A DNA stretch of 6,179 nt from Candidatus Omnitrophota bacterium (GCA_018813085.1 JAHJCI010000042.1:1-6179), one strand, 5' to 3'. Positions 1-6,179 are shown, counted from the stretch's first letter. Notes: generated by a model from the sequence alone, not told the origin. Translations and numbers: made by a program.

Positions 1-1100
1 CCTTAGAGAATAGAGAATTAATAGAGCGCTTACAGAAGAGAAGGCAGAAACTGGAAATTATTCTGAAGGCATATAATTATTTAAGCGGTATTTTTAACCT
101 GGATTTATTAGCCGACATTGTTACGGAAAAAGCAATTCAGTTAGTTGAGGCCGAAAAGAGTTCCTTAATGGTGCTTGAGGAATCTTCAGGCGATCTGGTC
201 GTCAGGGGCCAGAAGGGGCTGAAACAGCCAGAATTGCCCTGGAGGATGAAAATCGGAGAGCTGATTGCCGGCTGGGTAGCGCAGGAAGGCGAAGCATTAT
301 TAGTAGAAGATATTTACAGCGATTCGAGGTTCAAATTTTCTTCTAAAAACAGGGAATATAAAACCAAGTCTTTTATATCGCTGCCCCTTAGAGTGGACAG
401 CCGTATTATCGGGGTAATGAATGTTGCCGATAAGTTAAAAGGAGTAAAAATTTTTACGCAAGAGGACTTAGAATACCTTAAGCTTCTTGCGCACCAGACG
501 GTAGCACAGATTGCAAATATTATGCTCTGCGATAAATTATCTTCTCTGGCAGTTACCGATGCGCTTACTAATATCTTCAATCACCGTTATTTTCAGGAAC
601 GTATCGAGATAGAGATTGTCCGCGCAGAAAGATATAAACGCACCTTAAGCCTCTTGATGTTTGATATTGATTTTTTCAAGATATACAACGACCGTTACGG
701 CCATCTGGAGGGGGATAGGGCTTTGAAAGAAGTTGCCCGTATAATGAAAGAGAAGCTTCGGCAGGTAGATATCATATGCCGTTATGGAGGAGAAGAATTT
801 ACGGTTATCCTTCCGGAAATAGATTTAAAGGGAGCAATGCTTGTAGCTGAAAAAATCAGGAAGGCAGTCGAGAGCGAAAGCAAAGGAATATTTGATAAAG
901 ACGTCAAAGCTGTAACTGAAGAGGTTCGCAGGGCAGTGCATGAGGACAAGGTGAGCAAAAAGGCTCTCGGCGTAACTATAAGCGCAGGCGTAGCAATCTA
1001 TAAGGAAGGATTAAGTAAAGATGCCCTTATTTCCCAGGCAGATAAAGCACTATATAATGCAAAAGAAAAAGGCAGGAACAGGACCTGTGTTTTTAGTTAA
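1..1100 (+). CDS. GAF-GGDEF diguanylate cyclase, 5' end outside the window
   Basis: Makes the second messenger c-di-GMP from two GTP, with a GAF domain as likely sensor. The frame is open from base 3 to the stop at 1098-1100 (365 residues visible). The ATG at 168 lies inside the GAF domain, so the true start is off the left edge. In order: a charged, probably coiled-coil stretch (bases 3-60), a GAF domain (about 60-540, including GWVAQEGEALLVEDI), then a GGDEF domain. The GGDEF domain has the metal-binding DID (663-671) followed by FKIYND, a canonical GGEEF (786-800), and an RxxD inhibitory site, RQVD (759-770), five residues upstream. These intact motifs predict an active, product-inhibited enzyme. 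A charged insertion (about 876-965) sits before the VTISAGVA strand. No transmembrane segment is visible, but the missing N-terminus could carry one or a receiver domain. The protein is a paralogue of the one at 4614-5696. sufC follows after 18 bases. Confidence 0.93.
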   Translation, partial: LENRELIERLQKRRQKLEIILKAYNYLSGIFNLDLLADIVTEKAIQLVEAEKSSLMVLEESSGDLVVRGQKGLKQPELPWRMKIGELIAGWVAQEGEALLVEDIYSDSRFKFSSKNREYKTKSFISLPLRVDSRIIGVMNVADKLKGVKIFTQEDLEYLKLLAHQTVAQIANIMLCDKLSSLAVTDALTNIFNHRYFQERIEIEIVRAERYKRTLSLLMFDIDFFKIYNDRYGHLEGDRALKEVARIMKEKLRQVDIICRYGGEEFTVILPEIDLKGAMLVAEKIRKAVESESKGIFDKDVKAVTEEVRRAVHEDKVSKKALGVTISAGVAIYKEGLSKDALISQADKALYNAKEKGRNRTCVFS

Positions 1101-1118
1101 TCGGGGAAGGAATAACGC

Positions 1119-1877
1119 ATGCTAAAGATTAAGGATTTGTTTGTTGAAATCGCCGGTAAACAGATTATCAAAGGTGTTAACCTGAATATCGAAAAAGGCA
1201 GTACTTGTGTGCTTATGGGCCCTAATGCCAGCGGTAAAACCAGCCTGCTGATGACAATCATAGGTATGCCGCAATATAAAATAACCCGGGGAAAAATTAT
1301 TTTTCAGGGAAAAGACATTACGCAACTTCCCCTGAACGAACGGGCAAAGATGGGTATCGGGATAATGTTTCAGAAGCCTCCTCAGGTTAGGGGCGTCAAA
1401 TTACGCAAGATATGCGATGCGCTCTTGTCTTCTCGTCAGACTAAGAAATCAGAGGAATTTGCCCGCGATTTAGACCTTACTGAACATTTAGAAAGAGACT
1501 TGAATTACGGATTTTCCGGAGGGGAATTAAAAAGGTCGGAATTATTTCAATTGCTTTGCCAAAATCCTAATTTGCTCCTGCTTGATGAGCCGGAATCAGG
1601 CGTAGATTTGGACAACATTGCTTTGGTTGGGCGTACGATTAATGAACTACTTCATCCGGATAAGAACAACAGCCCTTCCGGGATTATCGTTACCCACACC
1701 GGGTATATATTACAGTACGTAGAGGCAGATATAGGTTATGTGTTACTGAATGGAAAAATTATTTGCGAAGGCAATCCCCTGGACTTATTTAAAGGGATTA
1801 AGAAACACGGTTACGAAAGGTGCGGTGAATGCAAGATAAAACACAAGATAGGGCAGAAGAGAGCAAAGACAAAATAG
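1119..1877 (+). CDS. sufC: SufC-type Fe-S cluster assembly ATPase
   Basis: Soluble ABC ATPase that powers the SufB scaffold during iron-sulfur cluster assembly; it is not a transporter subunit. The 252 residues match usual SufC length. Visible motifs are Walker A GPNASGKT (residues 34-41), Q-loop Q85 in MFQKPP, signature FSGGE (132-136) followed by LKRSE as in SufC, Walker B LLLLDEP with D156 and E157, then SGVDLD, and H-loop H193 in VTHTG. The C-terminal tail holds C235 and C238 (CGEC) followed by a lysine-rich end. The ATG at 1119 has a good Shine-Dalgarno (GGGGAAGGA, 1103-1111). The 3' end overlaps sufB by 49 bases in another frame, which suggests coupled translation. No sufD, sufS or sufU/E is adjacent, so this resembles the minimal two-gene SUF type (SMS, SmsCB) reported in anaerobes and archaea. 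That assignment is inferred from gene order and content. Confidence 0.93.
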   Translation: MLKIKDLFVEIAGKQIIKGVNLNIEKGSTCVLMGPNASGKTSLLMTIIGMPQYKITRGKIIFQGKDITQLPLNERAKMGIGIMFQKPPQVRGVKLRKICDALLSSRQTKKSEEFARDLDLTEHLERDLNYGFSGGELKRSELFQLLCQNPNLLLLDEPESGVDLDNIALVGRTINELLHPDKNNSPSGIIVTHTGYILQYVEADIGYVLLNGKIICEGNPLDLFKGIKKHGYERCGECKIKHKIGQKRAKTK

Positions 1878-3061
1878 CTGCTTTTGGGCCGGATATAGAT
1901 ATCTCTAAGTTTCAGAATCCGGAAGAAAGAGAGTCCATCAAATCCCTTTTAGATTTGCCTGAGGAATTAATGCGCGCTGCCGAAGGCGTTGGTGTAGAAT
2001 TGAAGGAAGAGGCCCGGGCAGGGACATTCTTCCAGCTAGACCATAGCGTAATCTATCAGAAGATCAGGGATTCATACCAGGGCCAGGTAGAGATTATGAG
2101 CATTACTGAGGCACTGGAGAAATATCCTGAGATAAGAAAGAAGTATTATTGGAAAGCAGTTTCCGTAGATAAGGATAAATATACCGCGTATGCTGAATTA
2201 CACCCGATGCACGGATATTTTATCCGCGTTTTAAAGGGGAACAAGGTCGGCCATCCGATACAGTCATGCCTCTTATTACAGGAAAATGCGACATTGCAAA
2301 ATGTGCATAATATCATTATTGTTGAGGAAGGCGCAGAGGCCCAGATTATTACCGGCTGCAGTATTGCGCCAAAAGTGAAAGCAGGGCTGCATATCGGAAT
2401 CTCGGAATTTTATCTGGAGAAAAACAGCAACCTTACTTTTACTATGATTCATAATTGGGCGGAGGAATTTCATGTGCGCCCTCGTTCGGCTGCCATATTA
2501 GAAGATGGAGCGGTTTTCACCAGTAATTATATACTCCCTAAGGCAGCGCGTTCAATCCAGATGTTTCCTTCAGCTTTATTAAAAGGGAGGGATTCAGTTG
2601 CCAATTTCAATTCCCTGCTTTGGGGTTTAGGCGATTCCTATATTGATGTGGGGTCTAATATTATTCTTGAGGGAGACGGCTCGCGCGGCCAGGCAAGGAT
2701 GCGTTCTATTTGTTATGACCGGGCGCAAATTTATGCGCGCGGTATACTTGAAGCCAGGCATAATAATACTCGCGCACACCTTGATTGCCGCGGCATACTC
2801 TTCTCTGAGCAGGGAAGGTCTTTGGCAATACCCGAACTCATAGCAAACAAGGCCCCGGGAAGCACCCTGTCGCACGAAGCGGCAATCGGCCCGATTAATG
2901 AAGAAGAAATTCACTATTTGATGAGCCGGGGATTGAGCCGTGAGGCAGCGATAGCTATGATTGTAAAGGGATTTGAGGATGTTTCAATACTTGGTTTGCC
3001 CGCAGAATTAGAGTCATACATTTCTCATATTATGGAAATGACTCAGAAGGAAGCCTTGTAA
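1829..3061 (+). CDS. sufB: SufB/SufD family Fe-S cluster scaffold protein
   Basis: Scaffold on which Fe-S clusters are built, acting in the cytosol with SufC. The protein has 410 residues. The N-terminal part includes AAFGPDIDISKF and a GTFFQLDHSVIY stretch seen in short anaerobe and archaeal SufB proteins. The middle is the repetitive beta-helix core. The C-terminal part contains LDCRGIL (C320), then LSHEAAIG (H349, E350) and EIHYLMSRGLSREAA, the helical end that contacts SufC. By position, C320 and E350 correspond to Cys405 and Glu434 of E. coli SufB, the residues tied to cluster formation, so I call it SufB-like rather than SufD-like. The start at 1829 is preferred because residues 19-47 look like genuine family sequence; it has a modest AAAGGTG (1816-1822) inside sufC. 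An in-frame ATG at 1970 is less likely. With no SufD gene nearby, SufB probably works as a homodimer with SufC. Confidence 0.92.
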   Translation: MQDKTQDRAEESKDKIAAFGPDIDISKFQNPEERESIKSLLDLPEELMRAAEGVGVELKEEARAGTFFQLDHSVIYQKIRDSYQGQVEIMSITEALEKYPEIRKKYYWKAVSVDKDKYTAYAELHPMHGYFIRVLKGNKVGHPIQSCLLLQENATLQNVHNIIIVEEGAEAQIITGCSIAPKVKAGLHIGISEFYLEKNSNLTFTMIHNWAEEFHVRPRSAAILEDGAVFTSNYILPKAARSIQMFPSALLKGRDSVANFNSLLWGLGDSYIDVGSNIILEGDGSRGQARMRSICYDRAQIYARGILEARHNNTRAHLDCRGILFSEQGRSLAIPELIANKAPGSTLSHEAAIGPINEEEIHYLMSRGLSREAAIAMIVKGFEDVSILGLPAELESYISHIMEMTQKEAL

Positions 3062-3121
3062 TTGTATTTTCGTGTTGCTATGTAAGCAGGTTTCGGGTTT
3101 AGGTAATATCCGATTTAAAAG

Positions 3122-3127
3122 AAGGAG
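3122..3127 (+). promoter_or_regulatory. Ribosome binding site of rph
   Basis: AAGGAG lies nine bases before the ATG at 3137, a near-perfect Shine-Dalgarno that fixes the rph start. The rest of the 75-base gap after sufB shows no clear terminator or promoter. Confidence 0.75.
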
Positions 3128-3136
3128 CAAAGAAGA

Positions 3137-3850
3137 ATGAGAAGTGATGGCCGTGACTTTAACCAGATACGCAAGGTGAATATTAAACGTAATTTCATAG
3201 AATACGCCGAAGGCTCTTGTTTGATAGAGTTAGGCAATACCCGGGTTATCTGCACTGCTTCCGTAGAAGAATCAGTGCCTCCTTTTTTAAAAGGGGCAGG
3301 GACAGGCTGGGTTACTGCTGAATACGGAATGCTTCCCCGTTCCTGCAAGACAAGGATTTCGCGCAGTAAGAATTCCGGGCGTACCCAGGAGATACAAAGA
3401 CTGATAGGAAGGTCTTTGCGCGCCATAACAGATATGCAGAAGTTAGGCGAACGTACAATCTGGATTGATTGTGATGTGATTCAAGCCGACGGAGGTACGC
3501 GTACGGCAAGCATCACGGGAAGTTTTATTGCCTTGGCCGACAGCCTTAAAAGTATCAGAGCTAGCGGCCTAATCAACAGCATACCTCTTAAGGACCTGGT
3601 CGCCGCGATAAGCGTGGGAATCGTTGCCGGAGAATCATGCCTTGATTTGAATTATGCAGAGGATTCCCGGGCAGATGTAGATATGAATGTTGTAATGACC
3701 GCAGGCAATGAATTTATCGAGGTACAGGGTACGGCAGAAAGAGCTTCTTTTAAAAAAGAAGAAATGGATGAACTCCTTGAATTAGCCAAAAACGGCATTA
3801 TACATTTGATTGGCCTACAGCGTAATTTGTTTAAGGATATCCTAGGATAA
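3137..3850 (+). CDS. rph: Ribonuclease PH
   Basis: Phosphorolytic 3'-5' exoribonuclease that trims the 3' extension of tRNA precursors, releasing nucleoside diphosphates; normally a ring-shaped hexamer in the cytosol. The 237 residues match the usual length of about 238, and the sequence aligns end to end with the family. It begins with MRSDGR and has [20 protein letters not shown] (residues 50-69), [16 protein letters not shown] (81-96), [18 protein letters not shown] (111-128, with the phosphate-contacting R122), and [14 protein letters not shown] (175-188) with the presumed catalytic D176 and D182, then EVQGTAE. All expected residues are present, so it should be active. The window's tRNA-Pro has no encoded CCA, but no direct link between the two can be read from that. 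rdgB follows after 71 bases, a frequent bacterial pairing. Confidence 0.97.
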   Translation: MRSDGRDFNQIRKVNIKRNFIEYAEGSCLIELGNTRVICTASVEESVPPFLKGAGTGWVTAEYGMLPRSCKTRISRSKNSGRTQEIQRLIGRSLRAITDMQKLGERTIWIDCDVIQADGGTRTASITGSFIALADSLKSIRASGLINSIPLKDLVAAISVGIVAGESCLDLNYAEDSRADVDMNVVMTAGNEFIEVQGTAERASFKKEEMDELLELAKNGIIHLIGLQRNLFKDILG

Positions 3851-3921
3851 GTTATCCAGAAAGTAATATTTACATATTACACAGTAGCAATTATCGAAGC
3901 ATTATTGATTGATGGAGTTTT

Positions 3922-4533
3922 ATGAGAAGAAAGAGAAAAATTGAGCTGGTGGTTGCCAGCAGGAATAAAGATAAGGCTAAAGAGATAAAGGAAATATTAA
4001 AAGGATTGAATCTTAAAATTTCCTCTTTAAGCGATTATCCCAAAGCGCCTTATATTTTAGAAAACGGAAAGACATTTCAAGAAAATGCTATAAAAAAGGC
4101 TGTGAAAATCGCTAAATTTACCGGAAAATTAACCTTAGGTGAGGATTCAGGGCTTGAAGTGGATGCCTTGAGAGGGGAGCCGGGTATACATTCTTCCCGT
4201 TTTTCAGGCAAAGACAAAAATGACTTAAAAAATAATTTTAAATTATTACGCCTCTTAGAGGGCCTGCCGCTTGCAAAGCGCAAGGCGCGTTATGTTTGCG
4301 GCGTTGCCCTGGCAGATGGAAATGGGCTGCTCGGGGTTGTCGAGGGCTGCTGCAGGGGATTAATCGGGTACAGGATGCAGGGTTCTTTTGGGTTCGGATA
4401 TGACCCCTTATTCATCATCCCCAAATATAAGAAAAGCTTTGCTCAATTAGGGCCGCAGATTAAGCATAAAATCAGCCATCGTTTCCGCTCTCTGAATAAA
4501 GCCAGAAACCTGCTGCTTAAATATTTGAGCTAA
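3922..4533 (+). CDS. rdgB: XTP/dITP diphosphatase (Ham1/RdgB family)
   Basis: Hydrolyses deaminated purine nucleotides (ITP, dITP, XTP) to monophosphate and pyrophosphate, keeping them out of DNA and RNA. The 203 residues fit the family. Visible motifs are the N-terminal ASRNKDKAKEI (residues 12-22), FQENAIKKA (52-60), GEDSGLEVDAL (73-83) with the likely catalytic D75, PGIHSSRFSG (87-96), GSFGFGYDPLF (154-164) and ISHR (184-187). Departures from consensus are GED where ADD is usual, GSFGFG for GSGGFG, and AQLGPQIKHKISHR where the usual form is AELSPEEKNAISHR. The fold and most substrate contacts seem kept. The ATG at 3922 has GGAG at 3914-3917, only four bases away, so initiation may be modest; no better start is apparent. 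The N-terminal RRKRK run is unusually basic. It probably shares a transcript with rph. Confidence 0.95.
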   Translation: MRRKRKIELVVASRNKDKAKEIKEILKGLNLKISSLSDYPKAPYILENGKTFQENAIKKAVKIAKFTGKLTLGEDSGLEVDALRGEPGIHSSRFSGKDKNDLKNNFKLLRLLEGLPLAKRKARYVCGVALADGNGLLGVVEGCCRGLIGYRMQGSFGFGYDPLFIIPKYKKSFAQLGPQIKHKISHRFRSLNKARNLLLKYLS

Positions 4534-4559
4534 AAATCCTTAGGCTAGTTTCATCTGGA

Positions 4560-4587
4560 TTGACAAAAATACAGACGGTGTTATACT
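4560..4587 (+). promoter_or_regulatory. Sigma70-type promoter for the second GAF-GGDEF gene
   Basis: TTGACA (4560-4565), a 16-base spacer and TATACT (4582-4587) form a near-consensus housekeeping promoter in the 80-base gap after rdgB. Transcription would begin near 4594. This suggests the gene at 4614 is expressed separately from rph-rdgB, although no terminator is visible before it. Confidence 0.7.
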
Positions 4588-4613
4588 GAAATGAAAAAAA
4601 AGATAATTCAAAG

Positions 4614-5696
4614 ATGAAAAAGAAACGCTCAGAAGAGATCAAAATGTTTTCCGATTCCGGCAGTATCTTAGAAAGTGCTGCGAGCAGGGATTTTTCTTTA
4701 TTAGACGAGCTTATTAAGGCAAGCCTTCAGATGAGTGATTTTGATAATATCGATAAGCTGATTACATTTTTCGTAAACACAATAGCACAGTTATTCAAGG
4801 CAGCCCGTGTCTCTTTTATGTTTTTAGACGGCAATAGTAAAGAGTTATCTGTTAAGGCTTCTTACGGGCTGGGTGTTTCGGCAAATAAGGCAAAAATCAA
4901 GCTAGGCGAGATGTTTGTCGGCTGGGTCGCCCAGGAAAGAGAGCCTTTGTTGGTAAAAGATATTGAAGCCGAATATCCCAATTTATTCAAGGACAGGGTG
5001 TCGCGTTACAAGACAAGGTCATTTATTATTGTTCCGATAACGGCAAAAGAAGGCATTATCGGCATAGTCAACCTTACCGATAAGAAGGATTCAAGCGTAT
5101 TTACCGAGGATGACTTGCGTCTCGCCAGGCTTATTTGTCATTATTTCGCTTTGAATGTAGAGAATATCAGGTTATCGCAAAAGAATACAGAACTGGCGAT
5201 TATAGACAGATTAACCGGTTTATTTAACCACCGCTATTTTCAGGAGCATCTACTGGAGGAGATTTATCACGCCGAGCGCTATAGGCAACACTTAAGCCTG
5301 ATGATGTTGGATATTGATGATTTTCGTTTGTATAATAAAAATTTCGGGTATTCGGCAGGAGATGCCGCTTTAAAGAAAATAGCCGCTATAATAAAAGAGA
5401 ATATACGCCGGGTTGATGCGGCCGTGCGTTATGGCCCTGAAGAATTTATGCTGATTTTACCCAAAACCCGCTTAAAACAGGCTATTCTTGTAGGAGACAG
5501 AATCAGGGATGCAATAGATTATTCTGTATTTACAGAGGACAGAAGTTCTTCTTTTGGCATGGCGAAACTTACTGCCAGCATTGGTGTTACTGAATATAAA
5601 ATCGGCTTAGCAAAAGAGGAATTCACGCGCAATGTTATTAGCGCTTTATTAGAAGCGAAAGATAAAGGTAAAAACCGCATCTGTTCATTTAAATAA
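4614..5696 (+). CDS. GAF-GGDEF protein with degenerate active site (GPEEF)
   Basis: Paralogue of the cyclase at the left edge, with 360 residues. After a charged N-terminus it has a GAF domain (about 45-190, including GWVAQEREPLLVKDI at 103-117) and a GGDEF domain (about 195-360). The signature is G274-P-E-E-F278 (bases 5433-5447) instead of GGEEF. The metal and substrate motif reads DIDDFRLYNKNFGY, so the usual FK, ND and GH have become FR, NK and GY; D250 of the GD pair remains. RRVD (5406-5417) keeps the RxxD inhibitory-site spacing. These changes suggest weak or no cyclase activity, and perhaps a role as a c-di-GMP receptor or partner; that is inference. No membrane segment or signal peptide is visible. 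The ATG at 4614 lacks a Shine-Dalgarno; the in-frame ATG at 4644 (M11) has GAAGAG upstream and is a real alternative. The promoter is at 4560-4587. Confidence 0.9.
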   Translation: MKKKRSEEIKMFSDSGSILESAASRDFSLLDELIKASLQMSDFDNIDKLITFFVNTIAQLFKAARVSFMFLDGNSKELSVKASYGLGVSANKAKIKLGEMFVGWVAQEREPLLVKDIEAEYPNLFKDRVSRYKTRSFIIVPITAKEGIIGIVNLTDKKDSSVFTEDDLRLARLICHYFALNVENIRLSQKNTELAIIDRLTGLFNHRYFQEHLLEEIYHAERYRQHLSLMMLDIDDFRLYNKNFGYSAGDAALKKIAAIIKENIRRVDAAVRYGPEEFMLILPKTRLKQAILVGDRIRDAIDYSVFTEDRSSSFGMAKLTASIGVTEYKIGLAKEEFTRNVISALLEAKDKGKNRICSFK

Positions 5697-5767
5697 CGGG
5701 GCGTGGCTCCCTGGCCTGCCCTACGTAAGGTACGGTTAAAACATGGCCAGGGCAGGCAGTTTGGCTA
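5697..5767 (+). pseudogene. Decayed, interrupted 5' part of a tRNA-Pro
   Basis: Bases 5697-5709 match the first 13 bases of the intact tRNA-Pro (5810-5822) with one mismatch, C5702 for A5815. Bases 5758-5767 match the next ten (5823-5832) exactly. Between the two blocks lie 48 extra bases (5710-5757), a palindromic element. After 5767 similarity fades, apart from ACCAAGA at 5780-5786, near the place expected for the 3' anticodon stem. The remnant begins right after the stop codon of the GGDEF gene and cannot fold into a tRNA. The simplest reading is an old tandem tRNA copy or partial duplication, split in the D-arm and decayed. Confidence 0.62.
5710..5757. repeat. 48-base GC-rich palindromic element inside the tRNA remnant
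   Basis: The ends are inverted repeats. GCCTGCCCT (5714-5722) pairs with AGGGCAGGC (5749-5757) over nine bases. Alternatively CCCTGGCC (5709-5716) pairs with GGCCAGGG (5745-5752) over eight. Both arms follow the same ten-base period, CCCTGGCCTG, so they can pair in two registers. A small inner hairpin, CGTA/TACG (5724-5727 and 5731-5734), is also possible. It is far richer in GC than its surroundings. No T-run follows on either strand, so it is not a standard terminator. It resembles a dispersed REP- or MITE-like element, but only one copy is in the window. Confidence 0.6.
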
Positions 5768-5809
5768 AAAATATTATAAACCAAGAATATTATTGAGAGG
5801 TTAATAGAA

Positions 5810-5884
5810 CGGGGAGTGGCTCAGTTTGGCTAGAGCGCTTGGTTTGGGACCAAGAGGTCGTGAGTTCAAGTCTCACCTCCCCGA
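5810..5884 (+). tRNA. tRNA-Pro, anticodon UGG
   Basis: A full cloverleaf of 75 bases reads proline codons CCA and, by wobble, others. The acceptor stem is CGGGGAG (5810-5816) with CTCCCCG (5877-5883). The D-stem is GCTC (5819-5822) with GAGC (5833-5836). The anticodon stem is CTTGG (5838-5842) with CCAAG (5850-5854), and the loop TTTGGGA carries anticodon TGG at 5845-5847. The T-stem is GTGAG (5860-5864) with CTCAC (5872-5876), and the loop is TTCAAGT. The C1-G72 pair and discriminator A (5884) are bacterial tRNA-Pro identity features. CCA is not encoded, so it must be added after transcription. No clear promoter is seen in the AT-rich 42 bases upstream (5768-5809). Confidence 0.97.
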
Positions 5885-5910
5885 TAGTATTGGTTGAACG
5901 TGAAATATCA

Positions 5911-6179
5911 ATGGCTAAACAAGTATCAGACAATCCGCAACTGTTAAAACTTATGAATAAGGACATCCAGTCATGTCCGGATATCTATAAGCCAACTAAT
6001 TATTGGGCTCGATACGAAAAGGCTTATCCCGGAATTACAAAAGAAAGGACTTGATAATTTTCAATTGATTAATTTATCTCCAGCTGAAAATGCAATAAAA
6101 AAAGTGTTAGATTATAGTAATTCTTTCTGGAGAAGAAAAAATTAGCGGCTTAATACGCCTGTCCTTGGACTATGCTCAG
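5911..6179 (+). pseudogene. N-terminal part of an unrecognised protein gene, apparently frameshifted twice
   Basis: The ATG at 5911 opens 47 codons ending at TGA 6052-6054. The next frame continues plausibly from about 6032 (ELQKKGLDNFQLINLSPAEN) to TAG 6143-6145. The third frame is open from about 6126 to the window end (SGEEKISGLIRLSLDYAQ). Removing one C from CCC (6028-6030) and one T from TTT (6124-6126) gives a continuous reading of about 89 residues that leaves the window. The PTNYW...YEKAYP...GLDNF pattern faintly recalls the start of putative sugar O-methyltransferases; that is a weak impression from memory. It could be a decaying gene, or an intact one with sequence errors near a contig end. 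No strong Shine-Dalgarno precedes 5911, and an upstream in-frame ATG at 5839 lies within the tRNA. Confidence 0.5.

Noticed and set aside
168..1100. ATG at 168 as the start of the first cyclase
   Set aside because: The same frame is open to the window edge and encodes the first part of the GAF domain and a coiled coil before 168, so the true start is upstream.
2627..2914. Antisense and shifted open frames within sufB and other genes
   Set aside because: They show no family motifs and lie opposite or out of frame with well-recognised proteins.
3075..3109. Promoter before rph (TTGCTA ... TAATAT)
   Set aside because: The spacer is 23 bases, too long for a sigma70 promoter, and no better -35 lies at 16-18 bases.
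3851..3921. Possible small gene or regulatory RNA between rph and rdgB
   Set aside because: The 71 AT-rich bases have no stable hairpin, terminator or open frame; only the GGAG before rdgB is evident.
4591..4617. Eight-codon open frame whose stop overlaps ATG 4614, as a leader peptide
   Set aside because: Its ATG falls just before the predicted transcription start and has no ribosome site, and the lysine run is explained by AT-rich sequence.
5709..5767. Rho-independent terminator after the second GGDEF gene
   Set aside because: The stem is strong but neither strand has a T-run after it. It is better explained as an inserted palindromic element.
5839..5910. Coding start at ATG 5839
   Set aside because: It lies within the anticodon stem of the tRNA-Pro. 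The readable protein begins no earlier than ATG 5911.

Overview
The window is bacterial, of moderate GC content, with tightly packed genes all on the + strand. It reads as a stretch of core chromosome followed by a less tidy, AT-rich right end. A two-gene sufC-sufB iron-sulfur assembly unit with no sufD, sufS or sufU/E beside it points to an anaerobic, probably uncultivated lineage. An Omnitrophota-like bacterium is my guess from the overall look of the proteins, at low confidence.

Layout. Bases 1-1100 hold the C-terminal part of a GAF-GGDEF diguanylate cyclase that runs off the left edge. Bases 1119-3061 hold sufC and sufB, which overlap by 49 bases. Then come rph (RNase PH, 3137-3850) and rdgB (XTP/dITP diphosphatase, 3922-4533), a common housekeeping pair in bacteria. 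A good sigma70-type promoter (4560-4587) precedes a second GAF-GGDEF gene (4614-5696), a paralogue of the first. Its active-site motif is degenerate (GPEEF), but its putative c-di-GMP inhibitory site is kept.

Bases 5697-5884 carry an intact tRNA-Pro(UGG) at 5810-5884. Just upstream is what looks like a decayed second copy of its 5' part, split by a 48-base GC-rich palindromic element. The last 295 bases hold the start of an unrecognised protein gene that stays open only if two single-base frameshifts are corrected. It is a pseudogene or carries sequence errors.

How the genes fit together. SufC (ATPase) and SufB (scaffold) should form the core of a minimal Fe-S cluster assembly complex. RNase PH trims tRNA 3' ends, and RdgB clears deaminated purine nucleotides. 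The two flanking GAF-GGDEF proteins look like a cyclase and a possible c-di-GMP-binding partner or pseudo-enzyme, but nothing in the sequence ties their signal to the genes between them. The first cyclase gene is only 18 bases from sufC, so they may share a transcript.
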